From NCBI GenBank assembly GCA_017525915.1, contig JAFXSC010000018.1, positions 124,001 through 188,000 of the forward strand: DNA of 64,000 nt, written 5' to 3'. This document shows, piece by piece, positions 26,151 through 34,583 of this stretch (its first letter is position 1; every line of letters begins with the position of its first letter). The notes under the pieces were generated by a model. The model was not told where the DNA came from. It was given only the letters and a program-made list of their open reading frames with translations, and ran no database searches. Position numbers and translations under genes: made by a program. Source of the stretch: Ruminococcus sp. (GTDB lineage: Bacteria > Bacillota > Clostridia > Oscillospirales > Ruminococcaceae).

Positions 26151-26390
26151 ACAATATCTTAAAACGATGACGAGGAAGGTATTCCGCCGCTCAGCCCTTT
26201 CAGAGAGCAGCCGTCCGGTGCAAGGCTTGCAGGGCATGGCAGTATACACACCGCCTCCGAGTGCGCCCAATAAGCGCCGGCTGCTCCCGTTACAGAGCAA
26301 TTGAGATACGGAGCTTCCGTATGAATCTGGGTGGAACCACGGTTATTATCGTCCCTTGCGCTTTTACGGCGTAAGGGGCTTTTTTGTTTT
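26151..26390 (+). promoter_or_regulatory. T-box leader, threonine-specific
   Basis: The leader has the parts of a tRNA-sensing T-box in order. An AGAGAG...GGTGCAAG distal stem-I region lies near 26204-26228. A specifier region ACACACC lies at 26246-26252, in which every in-register triplet (ACA, ACC) is a threonine codon. The conserved T-box GGGTGGAACCACGG is at 26329-26342 and pairs with the uncharged tRNA NCCA end. Uncharged tRNA-Thr would stabilise the antiterminator and let RNA polymerase read on. It lies before a small unknown gene and a transposase remnant, about 640 bases before thrS. It explains all of the 310-base gap between lysR and the next gene. Confidence 0.92.
26353..26387 (+). 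terminator. T-box-controlled intrinsic terminator
   Basis: CCCTTGCGC (26353-26361) pairs with GCGTAAGGG (26369-26377, one G-T pair) around a short loop, followed by a run of T. It is the conditional terminator of the T-box. Confidence 0.88.
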
Positions 26391-26410
26391 CCACATGGGA
26401 GGTGAGAACG

Positions 26411-26788
26411 TTGAGCAATCTTAAATACAATAAACAGGAGGAAGCCTATGAGCTGCCCTATAAGCTTTGGGAAAAAGAACAGACCGTTCGCTTCTATGTT
26501 GAGGAGGAAGCAGAGATACTGAATTCCCTTGCGGCTATCGCTGCAAAGCTCGCAAAGCTCGACAGCAGCCGCAAACTCATTGCCAAGCTCATTTGCGACG
26601 AGGGATTGTATGAAGGCAGCGATTCCGAGGCACTTGCCGATAACCTTTCCCTCGAAAACGTGTATGTCGATATCGATGACGGCGAGATAGTTGTCTGTAT
26701 AGATACCGACAGCTTCGACGGTTATATGCCCTCAGCCCTCCATATCGAGCTGTACGGCGATGATTTTGAAATAACCGGTGAAGCGTGA
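26411..26788 (+). CDS. Hypothetical protein in the thrS leader transcript
   Basis: A 125-residue acidic protein that I do not recognise. TTG 26411 follows GGGAGG by eight bases and fits better than the in-frame ATG at 26384, which lies in the terminator tail. The first half is helical (EEEAEILNSLAAIAAKLAKLDSSRKLIAKLIC); the second is a beta-rich acidic part with IDDGEIVVCIDTDSFDGYM. No signal or membrane segment is present. It is the first gene after the threonine T-box, so it should be made when threonyl-tRNA is scarce. Its stop is followed in the same frame by a transposase remnant. Confidence 0.7.
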   Translation: MSNLKYNKQEEAYELPYKLWEKEQTVRFYVEEEAEILNSLAAIAAKLAKLDSSRKLIAKLICDEGLYEGSDSEALADNLSLENVYVDIDDGEIVVCIDTDSFDGYMPSALHIELYGDDFEITGEA

Positions 26789-27016
26789 TATGGAGTATCA
26801 TATAAGAAAAAAGCATCGCCCCCTATACAGTCGGTTTCTCAGCTTGTTCGTTCGTTAAATTCTGGTAAAAAAGGAATTAGGTTTTCCCCGTGGCAGCGAA
26901 ATTACTATGACAGAATAATACGAAACAGGCGAGAGTTGCTGGATGTTTGGCATTACATCGAAAACAACCCAGTGAACTGGGAGAACGATGAATATTACAC
27001 TGCAAATATTATATAA
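26789..27016 (+). pseudogene. C-terminal remnant of a REP-associated (Y1/IS200-like) transposase
   Basis: Reading in frame from 26789 gives about 75 codons without a proper start. They include SVSQLVRSLNSGKKG, SPWQRNYYDRIIRN, VWHYIENNP and WENDEYY before TAA. WQRNYYDRIIRN followed by a helix ending YIxxNPxxW is the characteristic C-terminal part of Y1-type RAYT transposases. The catalytic HUH motif and tyrosine-containing N-terminal part are absent, so the piece is inactive. The frame continues from the stop of the upstream hypothetical gene, and the stop overlaps the thrS ribosome-binding region. Confidence 0.8.
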
Positions 27017-27028
27017 GGAGAGATATTT

Positions 27029-28969
27029 ATGATAAAATTAACACTTCCGGACGGCAGCGTCCGCGAGATCGAAGCAGCTCAGTCTGCGGCTGAGATAGTA
27101 AAGGGAATTGGCATGGGACTTTATAAGTCTGCCTGCTGTGTAAAGGTGAACGGTGAGGTCAGGGACCTCCGCACCGTTATCGACGGCGACTGCTCCTTCG
27201 AGGTCTGTACTTTTGACAGCCTTGACGGTAAGAAGACCTTCTGGCACACCTCGTCGCATATCCTTGCACAGGCAGTAAAGAGACTTTATCCATCGGCAAA
27301 GCTTGCTATCGGTCCTGCTATCGAGAACGGCTTCTACTATGATTTCGACGTTGAGAAGCCCTTCACTCCCGAGGAGCTTGAAGCAATCGAGGCTGAGATG
27401 AAGAAGATAGTGAAGGAGGAAATTGAACTTGAGCAGTTCGAGCTTCCGCCTGCCGAGGCTATCGCAAAGCTGAAGGAAATGGGCGAGCCATACAAGGTAG
27501 AGCTCTGCGAGGAACACGCTGACAAGGGCGAACCTATCTCGTTCTACAAGCAGGGCGAGTTCACAGACCTCTGTGCCGGTCCTCACCTCATGACAACAGC
27601 TCCCGTTAAGGCATTCAAGCTCATGTCCTGCACAGGCGCTTACTGGAGAGGCAACGAGAAGAACAAGATGCTCAACAGAGTTTACGCTATATCCTTCCCC
27701 AAGGCTTCAATGCTCGATGAGCACCTCAAAATGATAGAGGAAGCCAAGCTCCGCGATCACAAGAAGCTTGGCAAGGAGCTCGGTCTCTTCATGTTCGACC
27801 ATACAGCTCCCGGTATGCCTTACTGGCTCCCGAGAGGCTGGAAGCTTTTCAACGCCCTTCTCGAATACTGGAGAGGCGTTCACGAGGAGCATGAGTATAC
27901 CGAGATATCGGGTCCTGTGCTTTCAAAGAAGGAGCTCTGGGTGACTTCCGGCCACTGGGATCACTATCAGGACGGTATGTTCGTTATCCCTGCTGAGGAC
28001 GACAACGAGGTATACTGTGCAAAGCCGATGAACTGTCCTAACGCTATCAAGGTATATATGAACAAGCAGCGTTCCTACAAGGAACTCCCGCTCAAATTCA
28101 ATCAGGTAGATGTTATCCACCGCAAGGAGAAGTCCGGAGAGCTCAACGGTCTGTTCCGCGTTCAGCAGTTCAGACAGGACGATGCTCATATCCTCGTAAC
28201 AGAGGAGCAGATAGCCTCCGAGATAAACGACATCATGGAGATAGCTACCGAAATGTACAACACCTTCGGTCTTAGCTACAAGGCTGAACTTTCAACACGT
28301 CCTGACGACTTCATGGGCGATATCAAGGTATGGGACAAGGCTGAAGCTGACCTCAAGGCTATCCTCGAGGAGAAGTACGGTCCTGACGGCTATGAGCTCA
28401 ACGAGGGCGACGGCGCGTTCTACGGTCCTAAGATAGACCTCAAGATGAAGGACGCTATCGGTCGTGAGTGGCAGATGGGTACAATCCAGCTCGACTTCCA
28501 GCTTCCGCTCAACTTCAAGATGAAGTACATCGCATCGGACGGCTCCGAGAAGCAGCCTGTAATGATTCACAGAGCTATATTCGGTTCATTCGAGAGATTT
28601 ATCGGCATCATCACCGAGAACTTCAAGGGCGCGTTCCCGTTCTGGCTCTCACCTATGCAGGTTGGTATCGTGCCTATCCGCACAGAGCACAACGACTACG
28701 CAAAGAAGGTTGCTGACCTCCTCAGAAAGAACCGCATAAGGGTCGAAGTTGATTACACCGATGACAATATGAAGAACAAGATCAGAAAGTTCAAGGACTT
28801 CAAGGATCCGTATGTAGTCATCATCGGCGACAGCGAGGCTGAGAACGAGCAGATCTCTGTAAATATCCGCGGAAACAAGCAGCTCAAGAACATTCCGCTC
28901 GAAAAGTTCATTGAGATGTGCCGCACAATGAACGAGGAGCATTCGCTCGAAATTATCGACACATTGTAA
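27029..28969 (+). CDS. thrS: Threonyl-tRNA synthetase
   Basis: A 646-residue class II synthetase that charges tRNA-Thr. The layout is standard. An N-terminal TGS domain covers about residues 1-62. The editing domain has HTSSHILAQAV and CAGPHL, which remove mischarged Ser. The catalytic core has zinc-ligand Cys in PMNCPNAIKVY and motif 2 FRVQQFRQDDAHI, and motif 3 lies near the anticodon-binding C-terminal domain (LSPMQVGIVPI). AAGGAG lies nine bases before ATG 27029. It is presumably under the upstream T-box although two other segments intervene. Confidence 0.97.
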   Translation: MIKLTLPDGSVREIEAAQSAAEIVKGIGMGLYKSACCVKVNGEVRDLRTVIDGDCSFEVCTFDSLDGKKTFWHTSSHILAQAVKRLYPSAKLAIGPAIENGFYYDFDVEKPFTPEELEAIEAEMKKIVKEEIELEQFELPPAEAIAKLKEMGEPYKVELCEEHADKGEPISFYKQGEFTDLCAGPHLMTTAPVKAFKLMSCTGAYWRGNEKNKMLNRVYAISFPKASMLDEHLKMIEEAKLRDHKKLGKELGLFMFDHTAPGMPYWLPRGWKLFNALLEYWRGVHEEHEYTEISGPVLSKKELWVTSGHWDHYQDGMFVIPAEDDNEVYCAKPMNCPNAIKVYMNKQRSYKELPLKFNQVDVIHRKEKSGELNGLFRVQQFRQDDAHILVTEEQIASEINDIMEIATEMYNTFGLSYKAELSTRPDDFMGDIKVWDKAEADLKAILEEKYGPDGYELNEGDGAFYGPKIDLKMKDAIGREWQMGTIQLDFQLPLNFKMKYIASDGSEKQPVMIHRAIFGSFERFIGIITENFKGAFPFWLSPMQVGIVPIRTEHNDYAKKVADLLRKNRIRVEVDYTDDNMKNKIRKFKDFKDPYVVIIGDSEAENEQISVNIRGNKQLKNIPLEKFIEMCRTMNEEHSLEIIDTL

Positions 28970-28979
28970 TTAGTTAATG

Positions 28980-29003
28980 CAGGGACGGAAATATCCGTCC
29001 CTG
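28980..29003 (+). terminator. Hairpin after thrS
   Basis: CAGGGACGGA (28980-28989) and TCCGTCCCTG (28994-29003) form a perfect 10-bp stem with a four-base loop, 10 bases after the thrS stop. There is no T run, so it may stabilise the mRNA end or end transcription only weakly. Confidence 0.55.
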
Positions 29004-29039
29004 TACTGTAATAGCATAACTATGAACGGAGGGATTTTT

Positions 29040-29564
29040 ATGAACGAGCTTTGCATAATAATCAAGGATATGGTAATACCCAATTTCATGAATATAAGGA
29101 CTTCTCTGCGAACTTACGACAGGGACGCGCTCTGCTGCGGAGCTCCGTGCTGGCGCTGGGCTTATCACGCTATACACTCGGCGGACAAGTGGTTCATTAA
29201 TCCCTGCGTTTATGAAGAACCGTCTTTCCATGAGGAGGGTATGGACAATCCCGACAATCCGACCTCGGTCGTGCTTTCCGATGAACAGCTTCTGGAGTAC
29301 CTTGACGCTGTTGAGAAGAAAACGCTTGACTACCTCGACACGCTCACGGACGATATGCTCTATGAATGTCCCGAAAACTGTGAACATACACGGATGGAGC
29401 TTGTGCTGAGACAGTTCCGGCATATCTCATTCCATACAGGTATGCTCAACGGTCAGACTGCTCTTTCGACAGGGAAGTTCCCGATGTGGGTCTCGCAGGC
29501 TGACAAGTACGTTGACGACGGCATATTCTTCGGAAGATACCGCAAGGGTCAGGTTACAAAATAG
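29040..29564 (+). CDS. DinB-like (metal-dependent four-helix) protein
   Basis: A 174-residue protein. The histidines of AYHAIHSADKWF in the first helices and RQFRHISFHTGMLNG near residue 145 match the three-His metal site of the DinB/DUF664 superfamily. Members are thiol-dependent transferases or damage-inducible proteins of poorly known activity. ATG 29040 was chosen because GGAGGG lies seven bases upstream. It follows the thrS hairpin by about 35 bases, so it may be read from thrS. No signal peptide is present. Confidence 0.7.
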   Translation: MNELCIIIKDMVIPNFMNIRTSLRTYDRDALCCGAPCWRWAYHAIHSADKWFINPCVYEEPSFHEEGMDNPDNPTSVVLSDEQLLEYLDAVEKKTLDYLDTLTDDMLYECPENCEHTRMELVLRQFRHISFHTGMLNGQTALSTGKFPMWVSQADKYVDDGIFFGRYRKGQVTK

Positions 29565-29593
29565 AAATGCCGATTACAATTCTGTAATTATGC

Positions 29594-29621
29594 TTTACAA
29601 ATGCTTTATGTGTGCTATAAT
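29594..29621 (+). promoter_or_regulatory. Promoter of the lipoprotein gene
   Basis: TTTACA (29594-29599) and TATAAT (29616-29621) are separated by 16 bases, about 40 bases before the start. Confidence 0.65.
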
Positions 29622-29664
29622 GGGAGCATAGACAAAGCTATTTGGCTTGAAAAGGAGAATAATT

Positions 29665-30585
29665 ATGAAAAAGAAGATAATAGTATTAACTGCATTTCTC
29701 ACAGCCCTTGCCTCATTCACAGCCTGCGGAAGCACTTCAAGCTCCTCATCCGAAAAGGCGGCAACTACTTCTGCAGCGACTTCCGAGGCTTCCTCAGACG
29801 CTTCCACAGAGGCTTCGACCGAGGAAAAGACTACGGCAGCAACCACCACAAAGGCTCCCGAGACGACTGAAAAGCCTGCCGAAGCCGACGCTCCCAATAT
29901 CGACATTGCCGATCTTGCCGGAAACTGGATATATGAGCTGCAGGATGCCGGTGCAGGTCCGGAATTTGTGGGCACTCCCAAGGGCAGCGTTGTAATATCA
30001 GCGAACGGCACATATACTTACAATAACGGCAGCTACACCGAAAACGGCACACTGAAAGCCAGATATGAGGAGTTCGCGGACGGCTCAAAGGTTCCCTTCC
30101 TCGCATTTAACAAAGAGTCAGGCGAGATGTGGATAGGCTGCTATATAAACGATATGGCAGATACCTCAAAGTACCTCTATATCGGAAACGGCGGTACTGA
30201 ACGCTTAGTGCGCGACAACGGTGCAGAGCCCAATTTCTACGGCTTCTATGAGTACACTGAGCCTATGCGCGAGGGCGCGGCATTCAACTCCGTGAAGTCC
30301 CTTGAAGGCGAATGGCTGCACGGTCAGTTTGTGCTCACCTTCTCAGAGTGTGACACATATATGGGCGGTTTCCACGACGAGAACGAAGACGGCGAGTTCG
30401 TCGGCACAGTACGCCTTGAGTATTCCAATAACGCCGACGGTACTCAGCAGCTCTGGTACAACCTCTATACAAATGACGGCGGCCTTTACAAGAGCTTCAA
30501 GGTAACTCAGGATATCCCGCTCGACTCTATCACTGACGAGACGCAGTACGGCATTGAGCATACACGCATTATTCGTGACGAATGA
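29665..30585 (+). CDS. Predicted lipoprotein, function unknown
   Basis: A 306-residue protein. A short signal peptide (MKKKIIVLTAFLTALASFTAC) ends in lipobox SFTAC; Cys is the anchoring residue. A Ser/Thr/Glu/Ala-rich linker covers about residues 22-70. Two similar beta-rich segments follow, beginning IADLAGNWIYEL and SVKSLEGEWLHGQFVLTF, each with a Gly-Xaa-Trp opening; this points to a lipocalin-like or repeated sandwich fold. I do not recognise a family. AAAGGAG precedes the ATG. It lies alone between its own promoter and a double hairpin, so it is probably monocistronic. Confidence 0.75.
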   Translation: MKKKIIVLTAFLTALASFTACGSTSSSSSEKAATTSAATSEASSDASTEASTEEKTTAATTTKAPETTEKPAEADAPNIDIADLAGNWIYELQDAGAGPEFVGTPKGSVVISANGTYTYNNGSYTENGTLKARYEEFADGSKVPFLAFNKESGEMWIGCYINDMADTSKYLYIGNGGTERLVRDNGAEPNFYGFYEYTEPMREGAAFNSVKSLEGEWLHGQFVLTFSECDTYMGGFHDENEDGEFVGTVRLEYSNNADGTQQLWYNLYTNDGGLYKSFKVTQDIPLDSITDETQYGIEHTRIIRDE

Positions 30586-30635
30586 TAACGCAAAGTTCTG
30601 ATCTGTTACAGAATTTGCGTACAATTTGCTTGCAG

Positions 30636-30670
30636 GGGACGCCGCCCTCGGCGTCCCGGAACAATTCTTT
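30636..30670 (+). terminator. Hairpin after the lipoprotein gene
   Basis: GGGACGCCG (30636-30644) pairs with CGGCGTCCC (30649-30657) around CCCT, with a short T-rich stretch 10 bases later. It is 50 bases beyond the lipoprotein stop. Confidence 0.6.
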
Positions 30671-30681
30671 TGACGCACTTT

Positions 30682-30712
30682 GATGCACTGCCTTTGCAGT
30701 GCATCTTTTTTT
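30682..30712 (+). terminator. Intrinsic terminator, second after the lipoprotein gene
   Basis: A 10-bp perfect stem (GATGCACTGC 30682-30691, GCAGTGCATC 30696-30705) with loop CTTT is followed by seven T. Confidence 0.88.
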
Positions 30713-30721
30713 AACTGCCTG

Positions 30722-30750
30722 TTGCTATTTCTGGAAATATGTGTTATAAT
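30722..30750 (+). promoter_or_regulatory. Promoter of the flippase gene
   Basis: TTGCTA (30722-30727) and TATAAT (30745-30750) are separated by 17 bases, 33 bases before the start. Confidence 0.65.
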
Positions 30751-30782
30751 GAAAAAAGAACAAAAAAATGGAGAGCTCACAA

Positions 30783-32216
30783 ATGAATAAATATAAAAAA
30801 TTAGCGTTCAATACAGTCATATTCGCTATCGGCAGCTTCGGTTCAAAGATACTTGTAATGCTGCTGACGAGGCTTTACACAAAGAACATAAGCCCGTCAG
30901 ACCTCAGCACCAAGGAACTCCTCGAGATAACTGCGAACTTCCTTCTGCCGATCTTCACCTTCTCGATGACGGAAGCGATAATCCGCTTCGGTCTCGATAA
31001 CAAGTACAATAAAGCCGAGGTATTCACCACCGCAACTGTCCTCAATACTATGGGACTTGTTCTGATGCTGGTGCTTTCTCCGATATTCCGGATAATATCC
31101 TTCCTCGACTTCATTGACGGGTATACGATACTGCTTCTGATATACGTCTGCACATCGGCGTTCCGGTCACTATGCTCGCAGTTCGTCCGGGCGAGGGGTA
31201 TGGTAAAGCTGTTCTCGCTCGACGGTATCCTCGCAACGATAACCCTGCTGATCTTCAGCATACTCTTTATCTCCCACTTCCACTGGGGCGTAAAGGGCTT
31301 CATGCTTTCGGTAATACTCTCGGACTTCTGCTCGGCGGTGTTCCTGTTCATCGTGGCGGGCCTTCACCAGTATCTCAGTCTCGGATGCTATAACAAGCGC
31401 CTTGCAACGAGTATGATGAGATTTGCGGTGCCGCTGATACCGACTGTCGTAATGTGGGTTATAACCGGCTTTTCGGACAGACTTTTCATACGCTATATGC
31501 ACAGCGGCAAGGTCGAGCTCGGTGAGAGCGCGGCAGGTATCTACGGACTTGCTACGAAGGTGCCGAATCTGATATCAATGGTATCGACCATATTCTTCCA
31601 GGCGTGGAATATGTCCGCTATCATGGAGAACGACTCCGACGACCGCAGCAAATTTTACGAGAAGGTCTACGGCGCGTATGAGGCTCTGCTGTTCATAGCC
31701 TCGGCGTTCCTGATAGCCGGAGTGCAGATAGTCACCCCGATATTTGTAAGCACGGCACGTTTCGGCGAATACGGTCAGGTGTACAAATATACCCCTGTGC
31801 TTGTGGTAGCGGTGCTGTTCATGTGCCTTGACCAGTTCCTCAGCAGTATATATACGGCTACAAAGCATACCAAGAACTCGTTCTGGACGAGCTTTGCGGC
31901 AAGTATGGCGAACCTTGTGCTGAACTTCTTCCTCATACCCGAATGGGGCATTCACGGTGCAGCGATAGCGACCTTCCTGAGCTATTATCTCTGCTTCTGG
32001 GCAAGAATAATCGACGCGAGGTACTATGTTCCGTTCAGGTTCGATGCGGTGAAGTCTCTGATAAATACGACAGTCCTGCTCATAATGTGCTGGGTGATAA
32101 TCGACAAGCCGGCGCTTTACGGATTCTGGCTCACGGCGATGATATTCGGCGAGATAGTCATTAATTACAGGGCATTTGGTCTTACGATAAAGAAAGTGTT
32201 CCGCAGAGGAGCGTAA
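30783..32216 (+). CDS. Polysaccharide flippase (Wzx/MVF-type)
   Basis: A 477-residue membrane protein with about 12-14 hydrophobic helices. The opening LAFNTVIFAIGSFGSKILVML and the repeated pattern of GRL-like loops (LLTRLYTKNI, MTEAIIRFGLDN) fit the oligosaccharide flippase family of the MOP superfamily. It would move lipid-linked sugar units across the membrane for cell-surface polymers. ATG 30783 was chosen because GGAGA is eight bases upstream; ATG 30768 has no ribosome-binding site. No sugar transferase genes are adjacent, so it is an isolated copy whose cargo is unknown. Confidence 0.82.
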   Translation: MNKYKKLAFNTVIFAIGSFGSKILVMLLTRLYTKNISPSDLSTKELLEITANFLLPIFTFSMTEAIIRFGLDNKYNKAEVFTTATVLNTMGLVLMLVLSPIFRIISFLDFIDGYTILLLIYVCTSAFRSLCSQFVRARGMVKLFSLDGILATITLLIFSILFISHFHWGVKGFMLSVILSDFCSAVFLFIVAGLHQYLSLGCYNKRLATSMMRFAVPLIPTVVMWVITGFSDRLFIRYMHSGKVELGESAAGIYGLATKVPNLISMVSTIFFQAWNMSAIMENDSDDRSKFYEKVYGAYEALLFIASAFLIAGVQIVTPIFVSTARFGEYGQVYKYTPVLVVAVLFMCLDQFLSSIYTATKHTKNSFWTSFAASMANLVLNFFLIPEWGIHGAAIATFLSYYLCFWARIIDARYYVPFRFDAVKSLINTTVLLIMCWVIIDKPALYGFWLTAMIFGEIVINYRAFGLTIKKVFRRGA

Positions 32217-32222
32217 ATAACA

Positions 32223-32252
32223 GCGGCCGTCCGACATGGACGGTCGCTTTTT
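32223..32252 (+). terminator. Terminator after the flippase gene
   Basis: GCGGCCGTCC (32223-32232) pairs with GGACGGTCGC (32238-32247, one G-T pair) and is followed by five T. Confidence 0.85.
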
Positions 32253-32266
32253 GCTTATACTTTCTA

Positions 32267-32295
32267 TTGACAAATGCGCGAAAGTGTGTTATAAT
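32267..32295 (+). promoter_or_regulatory. Promoter of the marR-ABC exporter operon
   Basis: TTGACA (32267-32272) and TATAAT (32290-32295) are separated by 17 bases. This is an exact consensus sigma-A promoter. Confidence 0.88.
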
Positions 32296-32302
32296 CATAA
32301 AC

Positions 32303-32324
32303 GGTTAACTATTAAACGTTTAAT
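32303..32324 (+). promoter_or_regulatory. Putative MarR operator
   Basis: GGTTAACT is followed by the perfect 14-base palindrome ATTAAACGTTTAAT (32311-32324). The element begins eight bases after the -10 box and covers the expected transcription start. The position suits self-repression by the MarR protein encoded next; the pairing is an inference. Confidence 0.6.
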
Positions 32325-32364
32325 GAAAGGAGGGGTATTTACGGAAAACAGGGAAATTACCGGT

Positions 32365-32847
32365 ATGCTGGAGAATATACATCTTCTGAGAAAGCTTTTC
32401 ATCATCAGAACGAGCGGAGATTCACCCATACACTTCGGACAGATAGCAATTATGAAAACTATCGAGCAGTACGAGAACTGCACTCAGGCGGATATTGCTG
32501 AACGCCTCGGCGTTTCTGCGGCATCGGTCGCGACCTCGACCAAGCGCCTGCAAAAGGCAGGACTTATTACAAAGACGGTAGATCAGGACAATCAGCGGTG
32601 CAAGCGGCTCGCGCTGACCGATAAGGGCAGGGAGGCAATCGAAAAGCGCATAAGCCTGTTCGAGGAGTACGACAGGCTGATATTCGGCGAATTTTCGGAC
32701 GATGACAAGCTCACTCTCCTGAGACTGCTCAGCAGGCTCGCTCTGAAAATGCAGCAGGTCGAGGGTATCGAGGAAAACTTCTCAACGCCGCTTGAACTCT
32801 GCCATGAGCTGAGAGCAAGGCTCTACGGCGACAATAATGAAAGGTAG
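32365..32847 (+). CDS. MarR-family transcriptional regulator
   Basis: A 160-residue winged-helix repressor of the family that controls efflux and stress genes. The HTH is QADIAERLGVSAASVATSTKRL with the wing QRCKRLALTDKGREA (quoted in parts under the length limit). The start is uncertain. The strong site AAAGGAGGGG at 32326-32335 has no ATG, GTG or TTG at proper distance, only an in-frame ACG at 32341; ATG 32365 has a poor site, and ATG 32323 lies within the operator and before the strong site. It precedes two half-size ABC exporters with overlapping starts, so it most likely represses a drug-efflux operon. Confidence 0.85.
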   Translation: MLENIHLLRKLFIIRTSGDSPIHFGQIAIMKTIEQYENCTQADIAERLGVSAASVATSTKRLQKAGLITKTVDQDNQRCKRLALTDKGREAIEKRISLFEEYDRLIFGEFSDDDKLTLLRLLSRLALKMQQVEGIEENFSTPLELCHELRARLYGDNNER

Positions 32848-32855
32848 TGACACTA

Positions 32856-34583
32856 TTGTACAGAACTATATTCTCAAACGTTGGACAATACAGGAAACAG
32901 GCGATACTTACCCCGATAACGATAATCGGCGAAGTAATCATGGAGGTAACTATCCCCCTCGTCATGGCTCATATCATTGACGACGGCGTATCCAGGGGAC
33001 GTATCGGATATGTTGCAGGCCTCGGCGGTCTGATGGTGGTTATGGCGCTCTTTTCACTGGCGTTCGGCGCTCTTGCCGGAAGATTCAGCGCAGTCGCCGG
33101 CATGGGCTTTGCCAAGAATCTCCGCAGCGCGATGTTCAGGAAGGTACAGTCCTTCTCGTTCGCAAACGTGGACAAATTCTCGACCGCCTCGCTCACGACA
33201 AGGCTCACAACGGACGTCACCAATATCCAGAACGCCTTCATGATGTTCATACGAATGGCGTTCCGTTCGCCTATAATGCTAATATGTGCAACTATAATGG
33301 CTGTCCGCACTAACGCAAGGCTCTCATTGGTATTCCTTGCGGCGATACCCCTCCTCGGCGGCGCGGTGTTCTTCATTATCAGCAAGGCACACCCGAGATT
33401 CCGCAAAATGCTCACGCAGTACGACGATATGAACGCAAAGGTGCAGGAAAACCTCATCGGCATCAGGGTAGTAAAGGCTTTCGCCCGTGAGGACTATGAG
33501 AAGAAGCGCTTCAAGGACAACACGGACAGCGTTCGCCGCGCTCAGTTCATGGCGGAAAAGCTCGTCATACTCACCATGCCTATCATGCAGCTCGTTATGT
33601 ACGGAAGCATAGTCGCTATCATGTGGTTCGGCGGAAATATGGCTGTTGACGGTGATATCAAGACCGGCGAGCTCTCCAGCTTCATCATGTACGTTTCTCA
33701 GATACTTATATCTCTCATGATGCTTTCTATGCTGTTCATCATGTTCGTGATCTCCCGTGCTTCAATGCAGAGAGTCGCCGAAGTTCTCGAGGAGGAGCCT
33801 TCTATAAAGGACAATGAGACCGCGGAAACAATGCCGCAGGACGGCTCGATAAGCTTCCGTAATGTAAGCTTCAGCTACTATAACGATATGGCAAATCTTG
33901 CGCTCGACCACATTGACCTCGATATCCGTTCGGGCGAGACTATCGGTATCATCGGCGGTACAGGCTCGTCGAAGTCAACGCTGGTGCAGCTCATTCCGCG
34001 CCTTTATGAGGCGACTGAGGGAACTGTCACAGTCGGAGGTCACGATGTCAAGGAGTATTCGCTCGATACTCTCCGCAGTCAGGTCGCAATGGTGCTTCAG
34101 AAGAACGTTCTATTCTCGGGCACAATCCGCGATAACCTCCGCTGGGGCAACGAAAAAGCTACCGATGAGGAGATAATCGCAGCCTGCAAGTCCGCCTGCG
34201 CTCACGATTTCGTTGTGAGCTTTCCGGACGGATATGACACCGACCTCGGACAGGGCGGCGTGAACGTTTCCGGCGGTCAGAAGCAGAGGCTATGCATCGC
34301 GCGAGCACTTCTGAAAAAGCCGCGCATAATCATTCTTGACGATTCCACGAGCGCGGTCGATACCGCTACCGACAGCAGCATACGCGCTGCCTTCCGCAGA
34401 GACCTTGCCGATACTACTACTATCATCATCGCACAGCGCATAACCTCCGTCATGGACGCCGACCGTATAATAGTAATGGATAACGGCAAGATCACCGATA
34501 TCGGCACCCACGATGAGCTCATGCAGAAAAGCAGCATATACCGCGAGGTATATGACTCGCAGCAGAAAGGAGCTGATGAATAA
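32856..34583 (+). CDS. Heterodimeric ABC exporter subunit A (ATP-binding/permease)
   Basis: A 575-residue half-transporter. A six-helix membrane domain covers about residues 15-310. The nucleotide-binding domain follows, with Walker A GGTGSSKST, signature VSGGQKQR, Walker B IIILDDSTSAVDT and switch-region IIAQRI. Walker B ends in Asp (LDD) rather than Glu, the degenerate site typical of one half of BmrCD/TM287-288-type exporters. The start is TTG 32856, or the in-frame GTG 32847 that overlaps the marR stop by one base; AAAGG is placed better for TTG. Its stop overlaps the next gene by one base. Confidence 0.9.
   Translation: MYRTIFSNVGQYRKQAILTPITIIGEVIMEVTIPLVMAHIIDDGVSRGRIGYVAGLGGLMVVMALFSLAFGALAGRFSAVAGMGFAKNLRSAMFRKVQSFSFANVDKFSTASLTTRLTTDVTNIQNAFMMFIRMAFRSPIMLICATIMAVRTNARLSLVFLAAIPLLGGAVFFIISKAHPRFRKMLTQYDDMNAKVQENLIGIRVVKAFAREDYEKKRFKDNTDSVRRAQFMAEKLVILTMPIMQLVMYGSIVAIMWFGGNMAVDGDIKTGELSSFIMYVSQILISLMMLSMLFIMFVISRASMQRVAEVLEEEPSIKDNETAETMPQDGSISFRNVSFSYYNDMANLALDHIDLDIRSGETIGIIGGTGSSKSTLVQLIPRLYEATEGTVTVGGHDVKEYSLDTLRSQVAMVLQKNVLFSGTIRDNLRWGNEKATDEEIIAACKSACAHDFVVSFPDGYDTDLGQGGVNVSGGQKQRLCIARALLKKPRIIILDDSTSAVDTATDSSIRAAFRRDLADTTTIIIAQRITSVMDADRIIVMDNGKITDIGTHDELMQKSSIYREVYDSQQKGADE

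Noticed and set aside
26789-27016. Transposase frame as an active mobile element
   Set aside because: Only the C-terminal ~75 codons remain; the HUH and tyrosine parts and any start codon are missing.
32323-32364. ATG 32323 as the marR start
   Set aside because: It lies within the palindromic operator and before, not after, the strong ribosome-binding site.
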